A stretch of DNA of 64,000 nt from Cryptomeria japonica. Lineage: Eukaryota; Streptophyta; Pinopsida; Cupressales; Cupressaceae. Location: assembly GCF_030272615.1 (NCBI RefSeq), contig NC_081415.1, positions 376,417,392 through 376,481,391 on the forward strand, given 5' to 3'. The notes under the pieces are model-generated. The model was given only the letters and a program-made list of their open reading frames with translations, made no database searches and had not been told where the DNA came from. This document shows, piece by piece, positions 22,503 through 34,361 of the stretch. Each line of letters opens with the position of its first letter. Within the stretch, counting starts at the first letter, position 1. The position numbers and the translations under genes were made by a program.

Positions 22503-24342
22503 GAGGTCCTTCTCTAGAGTAGTAGGGAATCTTATTATGTAGCCGTGTATAGTGTTGTAGTTCCTGTTGCACAGCAAGTGCAACCTTATTCGCAGTATAT
22601 GGCCAGATCGGAGGGAGCGTGAGCACCTCGACAGGATCTTGAGCATAAGGTTCCTCCTCCTCCACCAGGCGATGAGGGAGAGGGTGCCAGCTAGGTGATT
22701 CTTTTTGTAGCTCGAATATTTTTTTTTTTTGTAGCCTATATGATTCTTGCTCCGATGGGAGTTTGTACATGTCATTGGACATCATTTTGTACTCTTAGAC
22801 TTGAGATGATATATATATATATATATATATATATACGAGATCCGATTTGACTTCATTGTACTTGTGTCAATTCGATTATGAGATGTTTCTATATGCTTTA
22901 TTCTATATGTATGCATTTCTTTTTCAGCATGAATGTATGTATTACAAATGATAATGGATGTCTATGTTTTTATTTCTTTCATATGCAAATAAATGAATGA
23001 AAATGAGCAGTGCAAATTTTTTTTGTTTTTTCTATGTAATAAGATGAATACAAATGATTAATAATAAAATGAATGAATCTATATGAAATGTTATGTATGC
23101 AGCTAAACATCTCAAAACACAAGTACTCGAACGGAGAAATAATGATAAATAAACCACTTAGCGTAAGAAATAATGATGCTTTCAGCTCTCATTCTGAAGA
23201 TAAAGAGATTATTATTATCACACCAAAATCACCCTAGATTCACTAAAATGCAGAATGAAATGTAAAATGATGTGCAAAATGCAACCTAAACCTAGTCATT
23301 GGATTTAAAATACTTAAGATTCATCACTGAGCATAACGAACACAAGAGGCAAGGTAGTTCCTTTCTTTTTCAATGTACAATATTAATTATCTTGTCCGTA
23401 ATGACCCCTTTTTTGTTCATATCCTTGGACAGATTTCGTAGGGACCTGAATTTCATCATAAAGAAATTCCCTCAAAACAGACAAAGAAATGACATGGACC
23501 TCCCTGTAGCATACAATTAAGCGGAGTCAAGGTATGTGAGGCGATTTCACCTTAATGTGAAGGCTCTTATCACAGACACCCAGCTAATTTATATGTTTCC
23601 AGATCATCAGGATCATTCCTACAAGCAAAAAACAAAGAAAATATTATGCCCCAATCCTTGCACCTCTTAGTCAATACAGACTTCCTCGAGTTACTCAGGG
23701 GGATAATAATCGAAAACCAATATAAAAGACAGCATACAAAGAAAATTTTCCATTCATAGCTCAAACTGTTTAGTAATTGTTCTTCGTTATGTTGTTTTGC
23801 TTGTGAACTCAGTGATAAAAACTCTGTAGTAGTCAGAAGATAGGTGACTGACTCGGAGTGGCTGACCAGGTTTCACTGACGGAATAATGACTTGGTTGAC
23901 ACTGCTTAGGATATGTAATGTGCTCTGTCGAGTAACCTAAGACTAGGACATTGATCTGTTTCAAGTCATGAGGGTTCCAACGAACCAGGATGTCACAAAA
24001 GTGATTGAAAATATGTACAAGCGAAAGCAAAAGATACTTGAAAGTGGGAAATGCCAACGTTGCGTTGATAGATGGAGCGCTTGAGTACAAGAGGCGCCTG
24101 TTTGCCAGGTTTTCGCCTGTTTGGCAAAGAGTCATCATCATTTTTTTTACCAAGGTGCCTATTTACCAGGTTTTCACCAAGGCATTTTCTCTCTTTATAT
24201 TTTTTTTCTTCTTTTTTTTCTTTTTTCTAATTTTTTTGTATTTTATGATTTTTCCATTTTTATTTTTTTTTCAAGATTTTTCCGATTTTTAGGATTTTTT
24301 TCAGGACCTTTTCAGCTGTACAGTTTGCTGGAGCAGAGAATG
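22503..24342. other. Non-coding zone between antisense gene and integrase of element B
   Basis: Contains an (AT)n microsatellite at 22,809-22,835 and a T-rich tract at 24,180-24,300. The latter is the A-rich post-integrase tract in element sense. Just before it, GCCAGGTTTTCGCC-like text at 24,095-24,175 has a counterpart near 45,465-45,510 after element C. No gene supported. Confidence 0.55.
22809..22835. repeat. (AT)n microsatellite
   Basis: 27 bases of uninterrupted AT dinucleotide. Confidence 0.95.
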
Positions 24343-25467
24343 CTAAGTAAAGAATCTTTTCAGGTGGATGGTGTTAATCGGTTCTCAAAGCTGTTCTCCT
24401 TCCGATGTTGAGAGCTGATAGGCACCAGAGCCGAAGACTGCAGTAACGATATAGGGACCCAGCCAGTTGGGTTCAAACTTCCCTTTGTTGTCTCGAAACT
24501 ATTGATTTTTTTGATTTTCTCTCAGAACTAGGTCACCAACTTGAAATTCTCTTTGTCAAACTTTCTTGTTATACCCTCTAGACATTCTCTTCTGATACAC
24601 TCTGAGATAATCAAACGCCACTTGTCGACGCTCATCCAACAATTCGAGTTCTTACAATCTAGATATTCTATGATCTTCATTAGTAATAAGACCTTGCAAT
24701 GAAACTTTTAGAGATGGTATTTCTACTTCAATAGGTAATACTGCTTCGAACCCATACACCAAAGAGAAAGGTGTAGCCCCAGTAGGTGTTCTGATACTTG
24801 TTCTGTAAGCCCATAGTGCTAGATTGAGCTGTAGATGCCAATCTTTCCCGTATTTGTTCACTGTTCTGTGCAAGATAGTCAGTAGGTTTTTGTTAGACGC
24901 CTCGACTTGTCCATTACCTTGAGGGTAATATACTGATGACCAGTGTTGCGTTATTTTGAATTTCTCACAAAGTTCATCCAAGTCTTTATTCTTGAACTGT
25001 CCTCCATTATCAATCATGATGGACGAAGGTATCCCATACCTGCAAATTATATAGTTTAGGATGAATAAGGCGACTTGTTTACCAGTTACTTTGATGAGCG
25101 GAATCGCCTCTACCCACTTGGTGAAATACTCAATGGTCCTTATGATGAATTTATGTCCGTTGGATGAAGCAGGATATATCTAACCAATGAGATCAAAGGC
25201 CCATTGCTGAAAAGGCGAGTGTGTAATGAATGGTATGAGATCCCTCGCCGGGGCATGTATGAGATTTCCATGAAGCTGACATTTCTCACAAGTCTTAGCA
25301 AATTTTATGGCATCTTTTTCCATATCTGGCCAAAAGTAGCCAGCCCATAATAGTTTCCGAGCTAAAGTAAAACCATTCGAATGAGATCCACAAATACCTT
25401 CATGGACTTCCGATAATGCATGTTTTGATTCTTTAGTTTCTAGACATCTAAGCAAAGTACCGTCCAA
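24343..25467 (-). pseudogene. Element B integrase
   Basis: Zinc-binding region (25467-25180: H-x3-H in EVHEGICGSH, GYFWPDMEKD, CEKCQLHG) and the first catalytic Asp in WAFDLIG, followed at once by a stop. The core resumes with IMIDNGGQF (second Asp) and GNGQVEASNK (Glu), then GATPFSLVYGFEAVLPIEV (25017-24652). The C-terminal SH3-like part (FQVGDLVLRE, KFEPNWLGPYIV, YQLSTSEGE) ends at a TAG at 24343. All three acidic catalytic residues persist; stops lie at about 25,179, 24,651 and in the C-terminal part. Confidence 0.9.
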
Positions 25468-25596
25468 ACCTTATCTAAATAAATCGTTAGCTATGATAAC
25501 ATATCACGAAGCGTTTCGAGTTAGGTTTCTCTTCTCGTTATGAGTAAGGTTTTTAGGGATAATTTGGTCACAAAGATAGGAATAGATGTGGCTGTA

Positions 25597-26088
25597 TCAG
25601 GATGAATCATGTCCAATAATAGAACAGACTATCTGGGTCTCAGGAGAATCATAAGCAGGGTAATATAACTCTTCCACCAAGAAATCAAAGCAAAAATTGG
25701 ACTCTTGTAGCTCAAGTATAGATGCCAAGGTAGCCATAGCGTCGGCTACTCTATTTGCTGATCTAGGAATTTGTTGGAATGATACAAAAGCAAAATACTT
25801 CTTGAAATCATCTACCGTCCTCTTGTAAGGCAGCAATTTCTCATCCCAAGTCTGATATGTATCGTTGATTTGATTGATGACCAGCTGAGAATCTCCATAA
25901 ATATGTAATTCAGCAACCTTCCATTCAATGGCTAGTTTTATTCCATTTACTAGTGCTTCATATTCTGCAATGTTGTTTGTGCAAGGGAATAGAATCTTAT
26001 AAGATTTTGGAATTGAGTACTTCTGAGGAGTAATGAATAGTATGCCAGCACCTGAACCATTTTGAGTAAAGGGCCCATCAAAGAACAT
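25597..26088 (-). CDS. Second RNase H (archaeal type) of element B
   Basis: 163 open codons. FFDGPFTQNGSGAGI (first Asp), CTNNIAEYEALVNGI (Glu), LHIYGDSQLVINQI (Asp) and IPRSANRVADAMATLAS (last Asp) form the RNase H catalytic set. This extra domain after the normal RT-RNase H is the mark of Tat-lineage gypsy elements, which acquired it in addition to their own RNase H. It continues to the spacer VEELYYPAYDSPETQ before the integrase. The start shown is just the first Met in a polyprotein frame. Confidence 0.9.
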   Translation of the reverse strand: MFFDGPFTQNGSGAGILFITPQKYSIPKSYKILFPCTNNIAEYEALVNGIKLAIEWKVAELHIYGDSQLVINQINDTYQTWDEKLLPYKRTVDDFKKYFAFVSFQQIPRSANRVADAMATLASILELQESNFCFDFLVEELYYPAYDSPETQIVCSIIGHDSS

Positions 26089-26091
26089 CTT

Positions 26092-28154
26092 CTAGGGTTG
26101 TTGAGTAAGATGCATTATTGATTCATCTGGGAACTCAATGTGTAGTGGTTGAGTATCCTCAAGTGGAGCTTCAGCAAGTTGATCAACAATTACCTGTCCT
26201 TTTATGGCTTTGCATTCCACATATTCAATGTCAAACTCTGTAAGGATCATTACCCACTTTGCCAATCGTCTAGTGAGTGTTGCTTTATTAAGAAGATACT
26301 TGAGTGGATCAATTTTGGCCACCAGCTTGACTGAATGTGCGAGCTCATATAGTGCCTCAGTTTCTCTGATGCGAAGACTAATGCCAAGCATGCTTTTTCT
26401 ATTATACTGTAGCTCATTTCATAAGACACCAATGTCCTGCTGATGTAATAAATAGCTCTTTCCTTTTTGTTGTCATCCTGTTGTGCCAGAAGTGCCCCCA
26501 ATGATGAATCAGTTGCTGATATGTATAAGATTAATGGTTTACCTTGAATAGGTGGCATCAATATCAGTGGATTTGACAGATACTCTTTGATTTGCTGAAG
26601 ATGTTGTTCACATTCTTGATCCCAATTGTATAATATGCCTTTCCTTAGTACCTTTGTAAAAGGTTGAGCTTTGTCTGCTAGTTGAGAAATAAATCTTCTA
26701 ATGGATTGGAGACGTCCCTGTAGAATTCTCATTTGATTGATGTTCTTTGGAGGTGGCATTTCCATTATAGCCTGGACCTTCTCAAGATCAACCTCGATGC
26801 CCTTCTTTGAAATGATGTAGCCAAGTAATTTACCAGATGTCACTCCAAATGCACACTTCTTTGGATTTAATCGGAGCTTGAACTTTTCCATTCTATCAAG
26901 TATAGGACCTAACTCTTGAATATGTGTTGATCTTTTCATAGTCTTCACTAAGGTGTCATCAACATAATCTTCCATATTCTTATGCATCATGTCATGAAAG
27001 ATAGTTGTAACTGCTCTTTGATAGGTCGCTCCCGCATTCTTTAACCCAAATGGCATAACGTTCCAGCAAAAGGTTCCCCATGCACAGGTGAAAGCTATCT
27101 TTTCTTGATCTCCAGGAGCAATTTTAATCTGATTGTAGCCGAAGAATCCGTCCATTAGTGAGTACATCTCATACCCAGCTGTCATGTCGACTATCATATC
27201 AATATTTGGCAATGGAAAGTCATCTTTTGGACATACTTTATTGAGATCTCTAAAATCTATACAAACTCTGATAGATTTATCTGCCTTTGACACAGGTACT
27301 ATGTTGGAAATCCATTCAGCATAATCTATCGGTCTGATAAATCCAGCTTTGAGTAGTTTCTCTACTTCAGCTTTGACCAATAGTGCGACATGCGGGTGCA
27401 TCTTACGAAGTTTTTGTTTAATTGATTTTACTCCTCGTGTGATTGAAAGATGGTGCATAATGAGATCAGGATCCAGGCCTGGCATATTAGAGTATGTCCA
27501 TGCAAAATTGATTTTCTTCTGTAAGAATAGCTGAGTGAAATCCTTCAATTCTTCTGCTGATAGTGATTGAGCTACGTGAATAATTTGTGGTGTGTCTTGA
27601 TTCCTGATATTCACTGGCTGAGTTGGCTTGATCAATATGGAAGACCGCTCCTGAAAATGACTGGGCAGTATACCAAGTATCTCACCTTCAGGTGCCTCAC
27701 AGAGGTTTTCACCTTTAGGTACATCCTTTATTTTCTCTTGTTTAGATTCTGACACCGCCACAATGTGGTTTTCGCCATCAAATCTTTTATTTTTATCTTT
27801 CATGTTTTTGCGACTAAGATACTTGATATCCTCTTCAGTCATATTTTCACTCCATTCACTGGTGGAAGAGTTAATAGGTTCGACTGCATTGAGATAATAG
27901 GATAATGTATAGTCATTGGCAAAAATAGGTATATCCATGGGTTGATTCTGTAAAGTACAGTCAATCAATTCGGGATGTATTAGGGATAAATTTTGGATAA
28001 GTTCAAGAGCGTTCATGGTATTGTTATCACAACTGCAGATTGAAAAGTCAAGTTCTAGAATGATACCTTGCATAAGTATCTCAAGACCAAGAAGAGTCAG
28101 ATCATGATTACTAAAGTTCACGTTAATATTTAATCGATCTAATCCAATAGGCAT
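26092..28154 (-). pseudogene. Element B reverse transcriptase and RNase H
   Basis: A 634-codon frame (28154-26250) then a shifted frame (26391-26092). The N-terminal ~200 residues are an acidic linker. RT blocks: KAEVEKLLKAGFIRPIDYAEW, VCIDFRDLNKVCPKDDFPLP, YSLMDGFFGYNQI, MPFGLKNAGATYQR and the active-site YVDD (MEDYVDD), then KKCAFGVTSGKLLGYI. RNase H opens LYISATDSSLGALLAQ and continues SYSIIEKACLALVFASEKLRHYM. The shifted frame holds KIDPLKYLLNKATLTRRLAKW and IKGQVIVDQLAE. RT itself is open from end to end; the break is a frameshift near 26,370 in the connection region. Confidence 0.92.
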
Positions 28155-29018
28155 ACTTATAACATCATTGACTAAGTCAGACTAGATGTCATGTCGTGGT
28201 TTAACAACAATAAGACTAGTAGGCAATTTTTCATTGTTTGTATCAGATGATTCAGAATTTGAGGATGAGAAGGTACCATGAACAAGACTGTCATTAGAGT
28301 CATCAGAATCATCAGAGTTATCTGATGAAGTTTCCAAGTCTCTTTCAGGTGATTTAGTAAGCATATGTATGGTATCAATACTAACATCTTTAATGCTACA
28401 AATTCCTTCATATTGTAGTTCATTTGTCATTTGTATCTGACACACCTGTTGACATGGTCTCATTGTTTCTGCTACTTTCTATCGTCTACTCCATTCAGCT
28501 TCTTCTGGACTGACAACTGGTTCTTGTCCTGCAGCTTCTAACTCTTCCTGTGTAGTGCTATAACTAATTTGTTTTGTTTTTGGATAAGGACACATAGATG
28601 AGAAGCTTTCTGGTATTGTTCCTTCTTTCAATGCTTGTTCATAATTTGCTTGCCTCTTTTGTCTAATTTTTTGTATTTCCTTCTCTAGTTTTAGGTGCAT
28701 CAACTCTTGAGTATCATCTATGATACCACTAGATTCTTCTGGAGTTTCTGTAGTGGATGTGTCTGAAAGATAGTCAGGACCCCATTCATACTCATTTGAA
28801 TCAATCTCTGAATCATCTACCTATTGCCTGCTAGTATATGTGACTGGAACTTTTAATGGTGCAAACAATTCTTTGATTCTTACAAATTCATCTCTTATAT
28901 CTTCAAGAACCTCAACTTCTTGTATTATCGTAGCTGATACTGTCGAAGCTTGAGCACTAACTATTTCTTCTTTCTTGACTGTTGATTCCTCTCTCTCTGT
29001 TCTACGCTCTTCTTTCAT
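28155..29018 (-). pseudogene. Element B linker between G-patch and RT
   Basis: A low-complexity acidic spacer: frames 29018-28821 (EERRTEREESTVKKEE), 28703-28479 (LEKEIQKIRQKRQANYEQALKEG) and 28463-28182 (SSDNSDDSDDSNDS), separated by stops. Long linkers before RT are usual in this lineage. Confidence 0.65.
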
Positions 29019-29231
29019 CTATTTAGCAATTTCTTCATGTAATGTTAAAGGCGATATCTTTTTCAAGCCTTTAGACTTAGAAACATGTTTTTGTTCTGAT
29101 ATCTTTTTAGGATTGTATCCCAGTCCAACTTTATCATGTGTGGATTTGGTTTGTAGCTGAATTGGTTCAGTAATACCTTCTTTTTGTTTGCCCAAAGGAC
29201 TAGTACCTGAGTACCCCATGCGCTGAATCAT
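29019..29231 (-). pseudogene. G-patch-like segment of element B
   Basis: MIQRMGYSGTSPLGKQKEGI ... KVGLGYNPKK has the Gly spacing of a G-patch (aromatic-G-x-PLG at the start, GLGY at the end), a short module of RNA-processing proteins that also follows protease in some retroelements. It lies between protease and RT. A stop directly follows at 29,019. Confidence 0.55.
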
Positions 29232-29435
29232 TTTATAACCATGACCATACTAGTTTGAAGAAATCTCACAATGTCGTACCTCCTCATTTGGACTATCTTC
29301 CTTATCAAGCCAGTTAAGCACAACATCCTCTTCTATTTCATCTGCCAAGGAGGTAGAAGACTGTATAAAGAGACAATCGTATATAATATTCGGAGCTAGA
29401 GTTTGTGTTCTCATAGCCTTTGATGGCTTGCCTAA
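29232..29435 (-). other. Spacer between protease and G-patch of element B
   Basis: Reads as an acidic linker on the minus strand with several stops. No domain is evident. Confidence 0.4.
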
Positions 29436-30005
29436 CTATTTTGGCAATGGAGGAAGAGAAACTAATGATAATACTGGTTCTATCTTGTAGCTATCCATGC
29501 CGGTATCTGTAATCTTCAATCTCTTTTCTAAGTCTTTTATCAATATTTCTAGATCTTCATTTGGAGAGGCTGCCCTATTATGAGGCACAAAAGTATCTGC
29601 ACCTTTTGTCAATGCACTATAGATGACATTTGTATCAGCCGAAATATTGACTTCAGCTCCATTATAAGGAAACTTTAAGCATTGGTGATATGTTGAGGGT
29701 ACTGCCTTCATTTCATGAATCCATGGCCTGCCCAGCAATATATTGTATGACAATGGAATATCGAGAACCTGGAAAAGGACATCTCTCTCTACCGGTCCCA
29801 CTCTGATTGGTAATGATACCAAACCTTTGGAGGTCCTCTCTTCTTCATCATAGGCTTTAATTGTTATTTTCTTGCCTGGATCAATGACATTTTTAGAGAA
29901 TCCTAGTTGTGTAAGCAGATGATAAGTATAGATATTCAACCCCGCACCTCCATCTATCAAAACACGTTTAACTCTGTGTTTGTGGATCATGGCTTCAATA
30001 TGCAA
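29436..30005 (-). CDS. Element B aspartic protease
   Basis: 190 open codons. VLIDGGAGLNIYTYHLLTQL is the active-site loop, with DGG in place of the usual DTG/DSG; Gly at this place is known in the Tat group, so it need not be inactivating. YNILLGRPWIHEMKAVPST is the conserved flap/C-terminal motif. It would cut the gag-pol polyprotein. A fragment of another gypsy protease with the same IPSTLHKCLKF-like tail lies at 61.4-61.7 kb. Confidence 0.88.
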   Translation of the reverse strand: MHIEAMIHKHRVKRVLIDGGAGLNIYTYHLLTQLGFSKNVIDPGKKITIKAYDEEERTSKGLVSLPIRVGPVERDVLFQVLDIPLSYNILLGRPWIHEMKAVPSTYHQCLKFPYNGAEVNISADTNVIYSALTKGADTFVPHNRAASPNEDLEILIKDLEKRLKITDTGMDSYKIEPVLSLVSLPPLPK

Positions 30006-30143
30006 TGGCTAGTTATGTGGATGATTTAATGAATTGTCATCTTCCTCAGAGAAGGTCAAATAGTGAGGTGAAGTCAGATGACCCACCATAGACTAAAACC
30101 AATCAATGTCTAAATCTTTTGGAACGTTGGTAGTGAGCAATGC

Positions 30144-30791
30144 TTAGTGTAGAATTTCCTTATGAGCAGATGAGAGCTGTAGCAATTCAAAAATTGAAAT
30201 TTGAGCATTTGTCCTTTTCAACTGTTCAACCACGTTGTATCCAGAGGATGATGATGAGGAGGTTAATCTTTTAAATTTTTCCAAGGTTGATTCTTTTTGT
30301 TTATCTGGCACAGCTCTTGGATTTGATGTTTCTTGAGCCGGTTTGGAAGAGCTAGCTCCTTGGAGGGTGACTTTCTTTTGAGATCTGGTCAGAGCTTTTG
30401 CATACTGTGATTCATTTGGTTTATCTTGAACTATAATCACATTGCAATAGTCTGAGTGTGAAGGTTCAATCATGTTGATAATGTTGTCCTGGCTGGCATA
30501 AGCATACTTTACCTTAGCACCTCCTTTGGTCTTTGAGGAATCACCTTGTTCATAAGCAGGCAAAGGATCTTTAAATACTTTATGATCAACATTGGTTGGG
30601 TGATTCCCAACAACAACTTTACCAGCATCTATGAGATCCTGAATCTCATGTTTTAGCTTCATGCAATTGTTTATGTTATGACCCTTATTCCGATGGAAGT
30701 CACAGTATTCATTTTCTCTCCACCATCTTGGTTTGACATCTAGATCATATGGTTTGGAGTTATCTGGTAGTGTTATCAAGTTGTTTTCCAA
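30144..30791 (-). pseudogene. Element B gag, C-terminal part with zinc knuckle
   Basis: 216 open codons. WWRENEYCDFHRNKGHNINNC is the Tat-style variant knuckle (C-x2-H...H-x4-C), followed by KLKHEIQDLIDAGKV and a Ser/Lys-rich tail. It continues the capsid part upstream after breaks at 30,792-31,040. Confidence 0.8.
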
Positions 30792-31037
30792 TAGAGTTTT
30801 GAAAGCCGACTCATATGATTCTTCAAGAGGAGTAAAATCATGCTTAGGTCGAGAAAACCAAGGCTTTTCTTTGAACCATTCCTTTGTTTTCTTTGGCTGA
30901 TTTTCTGCTGCAATTTCAGCGGCTTTAAGTGCTTGTGTACCACTAGCTAGATTGAATATTGTTGATTTTGAGTTGGTTTTGACAGTGTCTACTACTCCAT
31001 CATTAACAACATTCTTGTTGTTGTCTTTGGCAAATTT

Positions 31038-32162
31038 TCAATACTTGTTCTTCTCTTTAGAACTGGATCCTGTTTGTGTTTCTTTCCAAGGTGTGATATC
31101 TCCCTTTTTTATGAGCACATCTTCCATTCGAATGGCATTATCTACCATTTTGTTAAATGATGGGTGTACTTGCATTTGTACGCTATATTTCAGTTCGGGG
31201 ACCAAGTTATTGACAAATATATCCATTTTCTCAGAGTCTGGGATAGGTCATGGGTACTTAGAGAACATCCTTCTCCAGCGTTGGAGAAAAGTAAGAAGAG
31301 GTTCCCCTATTTTCTGTTGAGTATTACAAAGATCGATCATAGTCACTGGATGTTGAATGTTGTATGAATATTGTTGTAAGAATAGTTGGATTAGTTCTTT
31401 GAATGTTTTTATTCCTTTAGGTAGACTTGAGAACCATTCCATTGTTTGACCCCCTAAACCCCTTGGGAAGAAATGCATAAGGTACATCTGATCATGCATG
31501 AATTCCATACAAGCAACACTAAATTCCCTGACATGATCTTGAGGATCTGAGGTACCATCATATTTATAAAATTTTGGGATTTCCACTCGTGAAGGGAATG
31601 GAGGCCTGTGTAAATTCTTGTCAAATGGGAAGGGACATATTGCTTCTAGAGAATATTGGTTTGGGGAATTGTCCTTATTCTTCAAGTCTGTGAGCTCTGT
31701 TCGCAAAGCTATTAACTGTTTGTGTACCATGAGTATAGGTGAGTCTTTCCTCTTAGTAACAAGTGTCTGAACATCATATCCAATAGGAAGTTTAGCACCT
31801 TGATTTGCTAGTTCTAAGAAATAGTCTTCCTTTTCTCGGAGCATGATAGTTTTCATCATTTTTCTAAAGTCTTTGTCTTTCTGATAGTCAAGGATTTCTT
31901 TTTCTGGAGGTTCAGTAGCTTTGTCAGTCTCACTTGATGATGAGGAGTCATTATGATTTTCAGGAATATGACGGTCATTTTTGTTTCCATCATTGTATTC
32001 TATCTCATGTATAGTGGGAGATTTCGGTTCATCAAAAATCAGTCCGCTTGATGACGATGGTATGTCAGTGAGGGGATCCTTCACGTAGAATGGATTATCT
32101 TGATAAGTGAAGGTTTGTTCTTTGGCTTTTGTCTTATGAGAACTCCTAGTTTGAATAGGCAT
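31038..32162 (-). pseudogene. Element B gag, capsid part
   Basis: ATG at 32162 (MPIQTRSSHKTKAKEQ). An acidic, Ser-rich N-terminal third is followed by the retrotransposon gag domain: IPKFYKYDGTSDPQDHV, TMEWFSSLPKGIKTFKELIQ and EPLLTFLQRWRRMFSK to a stop at 31248. The same frame resumes as MDIFVNNLVPELKYSVQMQV (31226-31038). Gag forms the particle in which reverse transcription takes place. The start is the first Met after the leader and fits the family. Confidence 0.85.
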
Positions 32163-32569
32163 TTTTATGGATTAGTGTGACCTAGAGTTGTTTTGTGATG
32201 CAGAGGTCAAGATCAATTTCAGAGCTAGTTTGTTCTATTTAGCGTATTGTTTTGGGAGAAACAACTGAGATTTTGTCTGATTTCAGGAATGATCTATCCT
32301 GTCTAAGATGTTTTCCTGGGTTGATTCTAAAATTGTAACTTAGATTCAGTCTGATTTAGGAATGATATATCCTATGTAAGATGTTATCTAAGTGACTTGA
32401 GTTTGATAGGTAGTTTTGATTGAACTAGCTGAAGGGTGATCGACCAAATCATGCAACAACAAAAAAATGGCAGAGGTACACTATCTTGATCTGTTTTATG
32501 CTCAGGAAAATGATAACTAGTATTATGCTCGTTGTAGACTGTGTTTTTGGCAATTTTGAATGTTCTGTC

Positions 32570-32870
32570 TGACAAAACCAGAGACTCGTATGACTGGGTT
32601 TTCTGAACCGGATGACAATTTATCAGTTACAGGATGACAAAATTTATGGTTCGTACCAGTTGCTGTCTTATACCATACAACTAATGGGCATCTGTAGGAC
32701 GACAAAAGACTGAGGTCGATTCTGTCTCATACGAGATAGAATACAGTGCAGGATGATGAATGATTTAGACTCGTACGACAGAGAATCTGCTTTAGAACGA
32801 CAATTGAGTAGATCTGTATGACATAGGACTGGTGCAACATGATAAATTAGAAGACTCGTACGACTGTTCA
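32570..32870. repeat. TCGTACGA cluster II
   Basis: Exact TCGTACGA at 32,771-32,778 and 32,856-32,863, with about ten weaker variants (CTCGTATGACTG, CTCATACGAGA, GGACGACAAA, GTATGACA). Confidence 0.65.
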
Positions 32871-33155
32871 CATAGTAGAGACTAACAATTCTGAGTTTTC
32901 TGACTGCTGAGTATGACCAACTGAGTATGACAAATTCTGAGATGGATTGATTTTTGACTAGGATTGACATAGACAGAGTTTCGACTTAGGATGGACTAGT
33001 TTCTGACACGGACAAAGTTTTGACTTAGGATGGACTAGTTTCTGACACGGATAGAGTTTTGACTTACTGAGTTGTTTCTGGTCTTCACTGATTTTTTGGT
33101 ATTTCAGTTTTTTTTTTTTTTTGTTTCAGGGATGGAAAACACAGAAAACAAGTAG

Positions 33156-33164
33156 TATTTATAG
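33156..33164 (-). promoter_or_regulatory. Internal TATA-like box in element B leader
   Basis: CTATAAATA on the element's sense strand, the same 9-mer as the LTR TATA boxes of elements A and B, about 1 kb upstream of gag. Confidence 0.4.
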
Positions 33165-34074
33165 TGACTTCAATCACAGCATGCAAACCCTAAGGAATTT
33201 GGTGAGGAAAGAAAACCTTTGCTTGTAGACTCAGGTACACACCCAATAGCTAATCAGAATACGGCTACTGAGTCTCACGCAATGGATTCTTAGTGCCGTA
33301 TTATCTGACTCCAAACGCTAATGGGGGCACGAAATGACAAGTATCTTGGGAGAGTTACTATCTCTCTTGCACAAAGATTATCCCCCTTTCGGAGATGAAC
33401 CGGGTAGCTTCTAATTTTAAATTGGATTTAGTCAGGGATCCGTTTGGTGCGTCGAGGTATAAACTCAATTAAGAGGTCTCCCAGCCTTGAAAACCAAGGT
33501 TTAATATACCCGAAGGTATAGAAGAGAGCTATTCCCGAGCACTGTCGTTGACTTGATTTTCATCAAATCACGTTTATTTTATAGTGGGTTGGAGTACTTG
33601 GCGTCTAGCCATTCCCACTTAGGTCATTCCCCTCACACCAGCCATAACGGCTTTAAGAGTTTTTCAACCCCTCGAGAGGGCAGGCCTGCTAAAGATGTAC
33701 AAATCTCAAACAAAGAAAAAGCTTCAAGGGTCTGGATTTCTGATTGTCTAGGAAAAGACAAGAGCATACTCTCCTACCTCTCAGAATCTTCTAAAAGCAC
33801 AAAAGATAGATTTGTTCTTTAACCAGATAGCAAGTTAGGTTCCTAAAAAATGAATTTAAAGAATACACAATGTTTAGTTGATTCTCCTTAGGCAACCTAC
33901 AAAGACAATGAATCAGTAGTCATATTGTCTTTGTGCAACAAGCAATATTCTTCGACAAGCATTCTGCAAAAACTAGTTAGGCTGTGAAAAACTTTGAGAC
34001 AGATAGATAAACAGTCAAGGTCAGTTGTCAGAAATGAAAAATATGAGATTTTGCCTCTTTTACCAGAAAATACA

Positions 34075-34270
34075 GAATCGTACGACAGAGTCTCGACTTG
34101 TACGAGACAGGAAATAGTACAGTACGAGACCAGATTGTTGATGATGTTGGCTCGTACGACAGATGATTAATACTCATACGATAGAGGATCTACTCATACG
34201 ACAATATGTTTGTAATTTGTGCGACACCTGCAATTTGTCATTTCAGCCTGTGGGAATTGTCGCACGAGAT
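34075..34270. repeat. TCGTACGA cluster III
   Basis: Exact at 34,078-34,085 and 34,152-34,159, with CTTGTACGAGACAGG, AGTACGAGACC, CTCATACGATAG, CTCATACGACA, TTGTGCGACA and TGTCGCACGAGA between and after. Confidence 0.7.
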
Positions 34271-34361
34271 GTATGGACGAAAAACCAAAAAATCTGAAAC
34301 CTGGAAAATAAGAAAAAATAAAGCAATCAGTCTTGGAGGCCAAAAAAAAAGTAGTCTTCGG

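Larger units (their letters stand above)
32163..34361 (-). promoter_or_regulatory. Long leader of element B
   Basis: 2.2 kb between primer site and gag with no coding domain. It holds TCGTACGA clusters II and III, an internal TATA-like CTATAAATA at 33,156-33,164 (minus strand), a T15 run at about 33,108-33,122, and a less AT-rich island at 33,230-33,840 that contrasts with its surroundings. The open frame in that island (plus strand 33,553-33,822) has no recognisable domain. Confidence 0.55.

Noticed and set aside
24005-24411. Plus-strand open frames rich in Phe across the T-rich tract
   Set aside because: Composition artefact of the T run after element B's integrase; no motif.
33553-33822. 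90-codon plus-strand frame in the element B leader
   Set aside because: No domain, opposite to the element, and in a region better explained as leader; noted as an unusual island instead.
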